Part shown: positions 57,471-64,000 of the stretch, piece by piece
How the letters are laid out: every line of letters starts with the position of its first letter
How positions within the stretch are numbered: position 1 is the stretch's first letter
Origin: Porphyromonas gulae DSM 15663
Lineage (GTDB): Bacteria; Bacteroidota; Bacteroidia; Bacteroidales; Porphyromonadaceae
Assembly (NCBI RefSeq): GCF_000378065.1
Contig: NZ_KB899153.1
Location: 22,821-86,820 of the forward strand
Length of the DNA stretch: 64,000 bases
Direction: 5' to 3'
Notes under the pieces: model-generated
What the model was told of the DNA's origin: nothing
The model's input: the letters and a program-made list of their open reading frames with translations, nothing else
Databases searched by the model: none
Program-made: the position numbers and the translations under genes

Positions 57471-59411
57471 TTAGAAAGTGATCCGAACCAACCCGTATAT
57501 GATACGCCCGGGTGATGTCGGGGAATTGAATGCCAATGCTTTGGGTTTATAATCGAACAGGTTCTCCGCACCGATATGGAGCGTATAGTTCCGATAGAAA
57601 TGATTCTCTATATCCAAACGACAGATGGTGTAACCCGGATACGTTATTTCCTCAAACAACTCGTCGGAGTTCATGCGCCCTGTTTTCAGATCGGAAAGGA
57701 AGCGCGCGGAGAAGTTGGAGGCAAGTCTGTAATTCTTCGAGAAATTGTGTCCGTAAGAGAGAGTGGCAGTAGCTGCATGAGGGCGAGTGTTTGAGAGTTT
57801 CATCTCAGTTCCGGCCTTATCGGTCGCCTTCCATCGATCATAAGTGTAGGAATACGAAGCTCGAAAACCAAAGCCGTAAGGCAATACTACGTTGGCTTGT
57901 CCTTCAAAGCCGAATATTCTCATTTCTTTCGATACGTTGGTGTAGATCAAATCTGTGCCTTTGTAGGTGAAATCGATCCGATTGCGAACATGGTTGAAGA
58001 AGACGTTCCCCATCAGTGTAAGCTTATTCCAGTGAGCTTCTGCCGAGTATGAGAGCATGCGGCTCTTCTCCGGTTTCAAATTCGGATTGCCGTAAATAAA
58101 GAAGGCACCATGATTGAAGAAAAAGTACATTTCCTGCAAAGAAGGGGCACGATACCCTTCCGCATAAGACAAGCGATTGGTGACATGGCTGTACTTGTAC
58201 ATGGCAGACAGGCGCGATGTATAGTGCAAGCCGAATCCGGAGTGCTTGTCCAAGCGTCCTCCATAGCTCAATACGAGTTTGGGGGTTACTTTATATATGT
58301 ACTGTCCGTATAGGATTTTGTTGTTCACAGACTTTTCCCCCGGGTTGCTCGGAGAGGAAAGACGGGGCGATGCTACATTATCATGGATATACTCCAAACC
58401 CACATTGAAAAAGTGGACTTCAGCAAGATTGAGATTGTATTGTGCTCGCAAATGGTGCATATCCTCATCGAAAATGGGGAGTTTCTTTTGGTTCTCAGTT
58501 TTGATCAGACAGGTATCACGGCTGTATTTGTCGTAGTGATAAGAAATGTCCAGATCCGAAGTCTCGCTGATACGCCAGTTGGCACCGGCTTTGACATCGT
58601 AGGAGTTGTACAGAAAGTCGATCTTATCCGTCCAGTGCTGCTTACGCAGATTCACCAGTCCGGCAAGGTTGAAGGATAAGTTTTCTTTCGGAGTGATTGT
58701 AAACTTCTGATTTATATTCCATGTCGTATTGCCTGCGACATTCAGTTCCTGCTCGAACTGATCGGCCAAAATATAGCTTTTGTCCGCTCTATATTGTACA
58801 CCGGTTTGACTGGAGAAGATCCCACGTTTCACCCCTGCCGCTACATCGTATTTCTGTCCGTCGCGACTATCGTATCGAGCCGAAGCAGATACGCGAAAAG
58901 GATCCTTGGCTGTACGGGTGATGATATTGATAACACCTCCGATAGCATTGGATCCGTACAACGCAGAGGAAGCTCCGCGGAGCACCTCGATTCGCTCGAT
59001 GTCGTCCGGATTGATTCGTTCGAAATCTATCCCACTGGTAGATCCTGTCGAAATCAATTCGCCATCGACGAGGAAGAGAATAGAGCTTTCGTCAAAGCCC
59101 TGAGCATTGAGCTGATCTCTGGAACCATGCTTGGTAAATTCGATCCCGGGAAGGATATACTGCAGTACGTCAATAAAAGAAGAAGGGGCGATAGCTTTTA
59201 TATCTTTAGCCTTGAACACCTTTGTGGGGACAGGCACATCTTTAAGCAGACGGACTGTACGGCTACCGGTTACAACCACATCGTCAAGAGCGATGTTGCG
59301 GCATACGGTGGTATCTATGGGTTGGGCCGGAGGGTTGGCCGCATGGGAGTATATACTTATACTAAAGAAAAGCAGGCCGATGAGGGCCTGCTTTGTTACT
59401 ACACTTTTCAT
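57471..59411 (-). CDS. hmuR: HmuR, TonB-dependent haem receptor
   Basis: 646 residues. Signal peptide (ALIGLLFFSISIYSHAAN), plug domain with the TonB-box-side start (DDVVVTGSRTVRLLKDVPVPTKVF) and IERIEVLRGASSALYGSNAIGGVINI, then a 22-strand barrel ending ...GRIIYGLVRITF. The haem-receptor motifs are YAEGYRAPSLQEMYFFFNHG and GNPNLKPE (the YRAP and NPDL-type motifs). It takes haem handed over by HmuY across the outer membrane. It begins 14 bases after hmuY. Codons 7-15 form a terminator-like hairpin (59369-59394). Confidence 0.96.
   Translation of the reverse strand: MKSVVTKQALIGLLFFSISIYSHAANPPAQPIDTTVCRNIALDDVVVTGSRTVRLLKDVPVPTKVFKAKDIKAIAPSSFIDVLQYILPGIEFTKHGSRDQLNAQGFDESSILFLVDGELISTGSTSGIDFERINPDDIERIEVLRGASSALYGSNAIGGVINIITRTAKDPFRVSASARYDSRDGQKYDVAAGVKRGIFSSQTGVQYRADKSYILADQFEQELNVAGNTTWNINQKFTITPKENLSFNLAGLVNLRKQHWTDKIDFLYNSYDVKAGANWRISETSDLDISYHYDKYSRDTCLIKTENQKKLPIFDEDMHHLRAQYNLNLAEVHFFNVGLEYIHDNVASPRLSSPSNPGEKSVNNKILYGQYIYKVTPKLVLSYGGRLDKHSGFGLHYTSRLSAMYKYSHVTNRLSYAEGYRAPSLQEMYFFFNHGAFFIYGNPNLKPEKSRMLSYSAEAHWNKLTLMGNVFFNHVRNRIDFTYKGTDLIYTNVSKEMRIFGFEGQANVVLPYGFGFRASYSYTYDRWKATDKAGTEMKLSNTRPHAATATLSYGHNFSKNYRLASNFSARFLSDLKTGRMNSDELFEEITYPGYTICRLDIENHFYRNYTLHIGAENLFDYKPKALAFNSPTSPGRIIYGLVRITF
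59369..59394 (-). promoter_or_regulatory. Terminator-like hairpin in hmuR codons 7-15
   Basis: On the hmuYR mRNA the arms AAAGCAGGCC and GGCCUGCUUU pair perfectly (10 bp) around a 6-base loop CUCAUC, and are followed by UCUUUAG. It lies inside coding sequence, 30 to 60 bases after the hmuY stop, and could partly stop or process transcripts there. Confidence 0.55.
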
Positions 59412-59425
59412 ATTTCCCTCTTAAC

Positions 59426-60076
59426 TTATTTAACGGGGTACGTATAAGTGAAAGTGATGACTCCTTTTTTCAGTTCTGCATCCTGATAGTCAGTGAACTG
59501 CACCTTGGCAACATTTCCATCAGCACCACGAACGAAGAAAACTTTTTTGCTCAGCTTGTAAGTGGGACCGGCAGGGCCGTGAGAGAATTCCAACCAGCCA
59601 CCAGAAGCAAATCCTTGCACATTCTTCTTACCGCTAATCACTTCACTGAAGCCCTGATCTTCATGCTCCATCACATGGCCATCAGGTCCCATCGAATACT
59701 TGACTGTAATACGACCAAGAACGTCTACCATATAACCTTCTGCAGGAACGGTAGTGACCTGATCCATCTCTGTCACACCGGAGAATACGGCACCACCTTT
59801 TCCCTTGCCACTTTCACCACAATTGAGACGAACGTCATATCGGTGGAGGGCCATGTCCCAATTCAAATCGTTCTTATAGTCGGCAACATTAACGACTTCA
59901 CCCTTAGAGAAAGAGAAATACTGCCACGTTTCGTATTTCGAAGCATCGATAGTTACGGTTTTGGTTACTGCTTCGGGCGTGGAGGGTTGGTTCGGCTCAT
60001 CTTTCTTTTTTCCACAAGAAGTGAGAGAGACAATCAAAGGCAATGCACAGAGTGCGGAGAAAATGATTTTTTTCAT
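59426..60076 (-). CDS. hmuY: HmuY, haem-binding surface lipoprotein (haemophore)
   Basis: 216 residues. Lipoprotein signal with LIVSLTSCGKKK (lipid Cys 21). The two axial haem ligands of the family, His134 (MGPDGHVMEH) and His166 (WLEFSHGPAG), are intact. It binds haem and passes it to HmuR; it can also be released by proteases. First gene of hmuYRSTUV. From memory roughly a dozen residues differ from the W83 protein, mostly in residues 64-155, which suggests P. gulae or a divergent strain. Confidence 0.97.
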   Translation of the reverse strand: MKKIIFSALCALPLIVSLTSCGKKKDEPNQPSTPEAVTKTVTIDASKYETWQYFSFSKGEVVNVADYKNDLNWDMALHRYDVRLNCGESGKGKGGAVFSGVTEMDQVTTVPAEGYMVDVLGRITVKYSMGPDGHVMEHEDQGFSEVISGKKNVQGFASGGWLEFSHGPAGPTYKLSKKVFFVRGADGNVAKVQFTDYQDAELKKGVITFTYTYPVK

Positions 60077-60410
60077 AATTATCTGATCTTACGTTATTAG
60101 GTTCTATCCGGCTGCAAAGTTGAGACGTTCACAAAAAACGAACAATCCCAACTTGTAGGTATTTGAAGTCGGATTTATACTAAATAAACGGTATTGGGAA
60201 TACTGGAGTTGCACAAGAAAAAGCCTTCGTGATATAATATCGCCATCGGCGAAGAAGCGGAAATGCTATTGAGGATCCCATCAGTATGAAGCAAACCGAA
60301 CTCTTTATCTCCTTTCTTTGGTGTATCCTAACAAACGATGCAAGGGCAATGCCTGAGGGGATCTCCCTTCCGGTATTGCCCTTGTCGGTTATTGCTGCTG
60401 ACAGACTAAA
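60077..60410. other. hmuY upstream region and prtT terminator
   Basis: Minus-strand leader of hmuY and the end of prtT. CAACTTTG (60122-60115) is a near-consensus -7 box with no clear -33 element. Immediately upstream of it (60127-60143) GTTC and GAAC half-sites 9 bases apart frame a T-rich stretch, a possible operator for an iron or haem regulator. The prtT hairpin lies at 60341-60384. Confidence 0.5.
60341..60384 (-). terminator. Hairpin terminator after prtT
   Basis: CAAGGGCAATGCC (60341-60353) pairs with GGTATTGCCCTTG (60372-60384) with one G-T pair. The minus-strand T-tract is weak (CGTTTGTT). It lies 27 bases beyond the stop. Confidence 0.65.
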
Positions 60411-62936
60411 TCAGCGAATGAAGAGCTTCCCGACCATGTCTTCTACCACAACGATATAGGTACCCTTCGGGAGATGTCCGATGTCGAGGCGCATATCGGC
60501 AGATTCGATCTTCGTGGAGAGCTGCATTCGCCCTTGAATATCGAACATGCGAAGTGTGCTTCCTGCATATGTAGGAGGAATGGCTACATGGACATAATCA
60601 CGAGCAGGATTGGGATAGAGTACTATAGTAGAAGCGTCCTTGCCTGCAATGTCCGAAGAGGATAGGTCCGTAACGAGACGAATACGATAGTAATAGTCCC
60701 CAAACAAATCGATCGGATCCCAAAATCCCTGCTCTCTGATGACAATGTAATAGATACCATCGGGAAAGAGATCGGCATTTGTATAGAGAGAAGAGGCCGC
60801 AGTCAGTTCCGGAGACAATACTTGGGTTTCTCCTTTGGCAAGACTCATGTGTTCTTTTTTCGCTTGGAAGAAAGCTTCCGAATGAGCCTTTATAGCCACT
60901 ATTTCGATTTCTCCGGAGAAAGTAGCACCACCTTCATTCGTGATGCTGAAAGTCGGCAATGTCTCGGGATTGGCCCGATGAACTGTGAGAAGATCGATCT
61001 GTGGATTGGAGGCCACCAGCAACGATGAATGGGTACTCGTATTCTCTGCTACTTCTATGGAAGCCAGCTCGATCCATGAGGCATCTTCCATAAGCGATTC
61101 CATATCACCTGTACAGACAAGCATGTATTGTCCTGCACGAGCTTTGAGTCCCGTTATTGTCAGCGAAACTTTTTCGCCGTCTTCATCTCCCGGGAGCAAT
61201 TCGACTAAACGTCTGCCAAGGAAATAGAGCCGTCCCTCTGTATTGCGGAGGGCAAAGGTGACGCGACTGCGAAATTCTTCCGTACCCGGGTTGTAGACTG
61301 TGGCACCGAGCTTACAGTCGGAGTAGGCTTTCAGGTTGTGCGAAAGAGAACCGTCTTTGAGAACGATCCTGGCATCGGCAACGGAGTAAGCTACATCTCC
61401 GGCAGGCATAGTCACTTCTATCTTATTGGCAAGCCCCATAAGTATATGCTTGAGTTCTTTCCAATCCGCCATACCATCTGTTCGATAGAGTATGGAGATG
61501 ATATTTTTCCCCTCGGCAAATCGACTGCGTGGTATGGTTATGTTGCCTGTGCTTTCTCCGATAATGTCTTCCCAGATGATGGGGACGGTGACGGCTGAGT
61601 TGATCGTTTCCGTTCCATCGGGAAGCGTCAAGCGGTAAGCCAATTTTACATCCCCGGCATAAGTGGAATAGTTCTTGATTTCCACATTCAGCTCAAGTGC
61701 TTCTTCGGACATCTTGTGTTGCAACCCATAGAGCGTGATGGTCGGATCCGGTACGATGCCGGGATCGCCATCATTGGCAGGCTCTATTCCTATGATAACC
61801 TCTTGGTCAGTGGAGTAGCCACCATTGCCTGCACCTGTCCCAAGCGAACCCGGATTGAGTAGGTTGAGGTAGAAATTACCGTTGCTCATACCGCCCCATC
61901 CCCAGTTGAAGTGGAACGTTCCGTCCGGTTCGTATCCATCGCAGACGAAAGCATGTCCCATCGATCCGTCTGCACCGGCATAATACACAGGCCTGTTTTC
62001 TGCCAGTTCCTTACGGATGATAGCTTTCCACTCCAGACTCGGAGTGTTGAAACGATAGACGTAGCGAAGCGATTTCTTGTAATGAAAATTCTCACGCAAA
62101 GCACGCTCGACGAACAGAGAATAGGTGCCACTGCCGAAACTTGCAAATTGCATATTGACTGAAAAACTTACATCGCGCATGAAAGTACTCAGTGCTTTGA
62201 CCTCTTCGGGGCTGACATCAACGGAAACGCTACCGGGCATGTTGCTCCAGTCGTAAGTATCGCCGAATGTGCCGGAGTAGTGGGTATGCGTCCCCGTCAT
62301 ATCATCGTAGTAGTCATATCCTCCGGAAGCCTTCTCCGGCCACTTGTAATGACGCATGATTTGTCCCATCGCGGTGGCGACACAACCGGTATAAGCCTGT
62401 TGTCCCGAAGGGAGTAGGGGATGCAAGGTATTAAATGGATAGCTCTGATCCCACAAGATCGGATCCGATTCATGTTCACCCGTTTCCAAAATAGGGGTAA
62501 CAGATGATGGCAGGTCCCGTGTGGGCTTGGCTTCACGGATAGGATCTATCGGATCAGCCTTGCCGTCCATTACGGCAAGCATTTCACGTTCATAACCTTT
62601 GAGCCATCCCCTGAGGTTGTCCGGCATACGGGCAGCATCGAAATGCCCTTTGAAGGCATATCCTATTACTTCGGGAAAACGGTCGTCTGCTGAGACGAGG
62701 ACAAAGCCGTCTTTTTCTCCTCGATTGAAGATGAAAAATAAAGCCTCCCCTCTTTCAGCAGCCTTATATACGAAATCCATTCGGATACTTGGAGCCGATG
62801 AAGAGGCTGTGTATTGCCGTTTGGCAAAAAAGTTCTTGGCCGTTTGTTCGGCTTTGGATCGCGTCACCGGTCCTGCTTGCAGCATGGGGACGCACAGAAG
62901 TAATAGCCCTAAGGCCAGGAAAAAACGTTTCATCAT
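60411..62936 (-). CDS. prtT: PrtT, C10-family (streptopain-like) secreted cysteine protease
   Basis: 841 residues. Signal peptide (FFLALGLLLLCVPMLQAG), propeptide with the SPI inhibitor-like fold (residues 25-140), and a C10 catalytic domain with Cys185 in QQAYTGCVATAMGQIMRHYKWP and His328 in GSMGHAFVCDGY, followed by FNWGWGG. Next come Ig-like domains (ELNVEIKNYSTYAGDVKLAYRL and a later repeat). The C-terminal T9SS CTD is ASTIVLYPNPARDYVHVAIP... LPKGTYIVVVEDMVGKLF. It should be exported via PorT. The frame is complete with no frameshift. It is read on the minus strand upstream of hmuY, with its own -7 box. Confidence 0.94.
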   Translation of the reverse strand: MMKRFFLALGLLLLCVPMLQAGPVTRSKAEQTAKNFFAKRQYTASSSAPSIRMDFVYKAAERGEALFFIFNRGEKDGFVLVSADDRFPEVIGYAFKGHFDAARMPDNLRGWLKGYEREMLAVMDGKADPIDPIREAKPTRDLPSSVTPILETGEHESDPILWDQSYPFNTLHPLLPSGQQAYTGCVATAMGQIMRHYKWPEKASGGYDYYDDMTGTHTHYSGTFGDTYDWSNMPGSVSVDVSPEEVKALSTFMRDVSFSVNMQFASFGSGTYSLFVERALRENFHYKKSLRYVYRFNTPSLEWKAIIRKELAENRPVYYAGADGSMGHAFVCDGYEPDGTFHFNWGWGGMSNGNFYLNLLNPGSLGTGAGNGGYSTDQEVIIGIEPANDGDPGIVPDPTITLYGLQHKMSEEALELNVEIKNYSTYAGDVKLAYRLTLPDGTETINSAVTVPIIWEDIIGESTGNITIPRSRFAEGKNIISILYRTDGMADWKELKHILMGLANKIEVTMPAGDVAYSVADARIVLKDGSLSHNLKAYSDCKLGATVYNPGTEEFRSRVTFALRNTEGRLYFLGRRLVELLPGDEDGEKVSLTITGLKARAGQYMLVCTGDMESLMEDASWIELASIEVAENTSTHSSLLVASNPQIDLLTVHRANPETLPTFSITNEGGATFSGEIEIVAIKAHSEAFFQAKKEHMSLAKGETQVLSPELTAASSLYTNADLFPDGIYYIVIREQGFWDPIDLFGDYYYRIRLVTDLSSSDIAGKDASTIVLYPNPARDYVHVAIPPTYAGSTLRMFDIQGRMQLSTKIESADMRLDIGHLPKGTYIVVVEDMVGKLFIR

Positions 62937-62968
62937 TGTGTTGTGTTTCTTGTTCGATGCAGCAACGA

Positions 62969-62976
62969 CAAAGCTA
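62969..62976 (-). promoter_or_regulatory. -7 box for prtT
   Basis: Minus strand TAGCTTTG fits TAnnTTTG, 33 bases before the prtT ATG; no TTTG at the expected upstream distance. Confidence 0.5.
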
Positions 62977-63035
62977 TGACAGGCTATTGTCCTCTTTTTA
63001 AGTCGCGCTAAGATAAGGAAGAATCTCTATTGCCC

Positions 63036-63088
63036 GATCACAGAAAGAAAAAGGGATGCTTATCGCATCCCTTTTTCTTTCTGTGATC
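63036..63088 (-). terminator. Perfect 24-bp hairpin at the 3' end of tRNA-Arg(UCU)
   Basis: Left arm 63036-63059 and right arm 63065-63088 (GATCACAG... and its complement) pair perfectly over 24 bp with a 5-base loop. The right arm's last bases lie inside the tRNA acceptor strand. On the minus strand the distal arm contains CCCTTTTTCTTTCT as the U-rich part. It probably ends the tRNA transcript. Confidence 0.75.
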
Positions 63089-63157
63089 AGGCTGGGATTC
63101 GAACCCAGGACCGATAGCTTAGAAGGCTATTGCTCTATCCAGCTGAGCTACCTGACC
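63084..63157 (-). tRNA. tRNA-Arg (anticodon UCU)
   Basis: 74-nt cloverleaf on the minus strand: acceptor GGTCAGG/CCTGATC, D arm GCTC-AGCTGGATA-GAGC, anticodon arm ATAGC-CTTCTAA-GCTAT with TCT at 34-36, T arm CTGGG-TTCGAAT-CCCAG, discriminator A. CCA is not encoded. Confidence 0.96.
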
Positions 63158-63579
63158 ATCTTTATTCCGGTGCAAAGGTAATCTTTTTTATCGGACTTTT
63201 TGGCTTTATGCGAATCTGTAATCAGTTGCTCACACACCTGCAGCCAAGAGCAAGCATACCGGCCGTTGGCGGGAGAAAAAAGATTTGGCTAATTTTGTCT
63301 TCCCGAAAAGCATTGCTCCGAACCGTGAATTTCCCCTGTATTGGAGGCGAGCAATAAATTGAAAAAGAGACTATTATACAGTATGCCACACATCGAAAAA
63401 CTACCGTCTACGCCCCATCACCTGACATCAAACCCGAATAGGCTCCTATTCGGATACCTCGGTACAGCGACAGCCCTCGATCCGATCCGAGATCGCAGAG
63501 CGGAATCGTGCAGCTACATTGAATCACATGCAAAAGGATAGCATCTTGGCATAGGCCCCACCACATACATATCCAGACT

Positions 63580-63616
63580 GCACCCGTCGGAGTTCTCCGT
63601 AGAACTCGGCGGGTGC
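63580..63616. terminator. Hairpin beside element E2
   Basis: GCACCCGTCGGAGTTCT pairs imperfectly with AGAACTCGGCGGGTGC around CCGT, followed by TTCTTTTATT on the plus strand. It shares the CACCCGTCG core with the hairpin at 50801. Confidence 0.6.
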
Positions 63617-63660
63617 TTCTTTTATTCCGACTTCGGAAAAGGCTTTTTGGGGTCTGCGAT

Positions 63661-63898
63661 TTATATATAAATCACTTACGATCTATATATTTATTGAAAA
63701 CGATTTATATATAAAACAGAAACGATTTATATACAAATTGAAAACGCTTTATATACAGATTGTTGTCCGGCTTGTTTTAATTCGTATTTTAGTCCGTGAA
63801 AGTCCATTTCCTCGCTACTTTTGCCTCGTTTTTCTTTTCTCCGCAGATGCTTATTTGGAATCATTCCAAACTCATCTTCGTTGTTGAAAACTTTTTTG
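63661..63898 (-). repeat. Dispersed element E2 (minus orientation)
   Basis: Reverse complement matches E1: block CCAAAAAAGTTTTCAACA and GTTTGGAATGATTC (63898-63850), then AACGAGGCAAAAG, then 22-bp units around TATATAAATCGTTTTCA (63780-63661). About 45 of the first 53 bases agree with E1. Confidence 0.85.
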
Positions 63899-64000
63899 GT
63901 GCATGATTTTTGAGTAGATTATTATTTTCAGGGTTTTGTGCTTTCCATTTTTTCGCTGGGAATAGCTTTCAGATTTAGTAATTTTGTTGCAACGCACAGC

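Larger units (their letters stand above)
63158..64000. other. 843-base region with element E2; no recognised gene
   Basis: Contains TACCTTTG (63180-63173, minus strand), the likely -7 box of the tRNA-Arg, then unremarkable spacer, the hairpin at 63580-63616 and element E2 (63661-63898). A short frame at 63341-63541 has no protein-like features. Inside E2, on the minus strand, a 45-codon frame starting near 63865 ([16 protein letters not shown]...) is not preserved in E1, so it is not called as a gene. Confidence 0.6.

Noticed and set aside
63341..63541. 66-codon frame after tRNA-Arg(UCU)
   Set aside because: No recognisable features, no upstream signals and it stops in unremarkable spacer.

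Overview
The window is a chromosomal segment of a black-pigmented Porphyromonas of the P. gingivalis/P. gulae group. The evidence is a complete hmuYRSTUV haem operon with the two HmuY haem-ligand histidines at 134 and 166, the C10 protease PrtT, PorT of the type IX secretion system (T9SS), several T9SS C-terminal sorting domains, the two-ACT-domain SerB phosphatase and Bacteroidota-type promoters (TTTG, 19-20 bp, TAnnTTTG). From memory HmuY differs from the P. gingivalis W83 protein at about a dozen positions, so P. gulae or a divergent strain is possible; the window alone cannot decide.

Layout. 1-7.0 kb: 3' part of pyk, an O-methyltransferase and tpx on the plus strand, then a minus-strand cluster tsaD-pncC-PDZ protein-cvfB-guaD. 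7.3-7.8 kb: rpsT between two identical tRNA-Glu genes behind one clear promoter. 8.4-15.2 kb: rnr, a GH3-family protein, a leucine-rich-repeat lipoprotein and an ABC exporter. 15.8-22.6 kb: small membrane protein, manA-type isomerase, DUF3298 lipoprotein, a Fur-family regulator, purA, folC and an MFS carrier. 23-30.5 kb: a large outer-membrane beta-barrel protein, a U32 protein overlapping upp, then divergent porT and a glycosyltransferase. 30.5-37.4 kb: tRNA-Arg(CCG), thrS-infC-rpmI-rplT, a lipoprotein S41 protease and a sugar-kinase-like protein. 37.4-42.3 kb: a secreted GH2 beta-galactosidase and a GH109-type protein. 43-48.8 kb: nitroreductase, DUF2520 protein, kdsC, maf, rpmH, a T9SS-sorted protein, serB and a Dabb protein. 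48.9-50.3 kb: a second T9SS-sorted protein. 51.3-60.1 kb: hmuVUTSRY on the minus strand. 60.4-63.2 kb: prtT and tRNA-Arg(UCU).

The genes are mostly core housekeeping and virulence functions. No prophage, insertion sequence, transposase, CRISPR array or integrase is visible. The unexplained structure is in the gene-free gaps: three copies of a palindromic element near 8.1, 15.4 and 26.0 kb, four arrays of 21-22 bp degenerate tandem repeats, and a roughly 250-bp dispersed element present twice in opposite orientation, at 50.5 and 63.7-63.9 kb, bracketing the hmu operon and prtT.

The most interesting functional unit is hmuSTUV. HmuS is a CobN-like chelatase with a membrane anchor at each end. 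Its partners are a polytopic protein (HmuT), an ExbB/TolQ-like protein (HmuU) and an ExbD-like protein with an Asp in its membrane segment (HmuV). This suggests a proton-motive-force-linked haem-processing machine at the membrane behind the HmuY/HmuR capture system.
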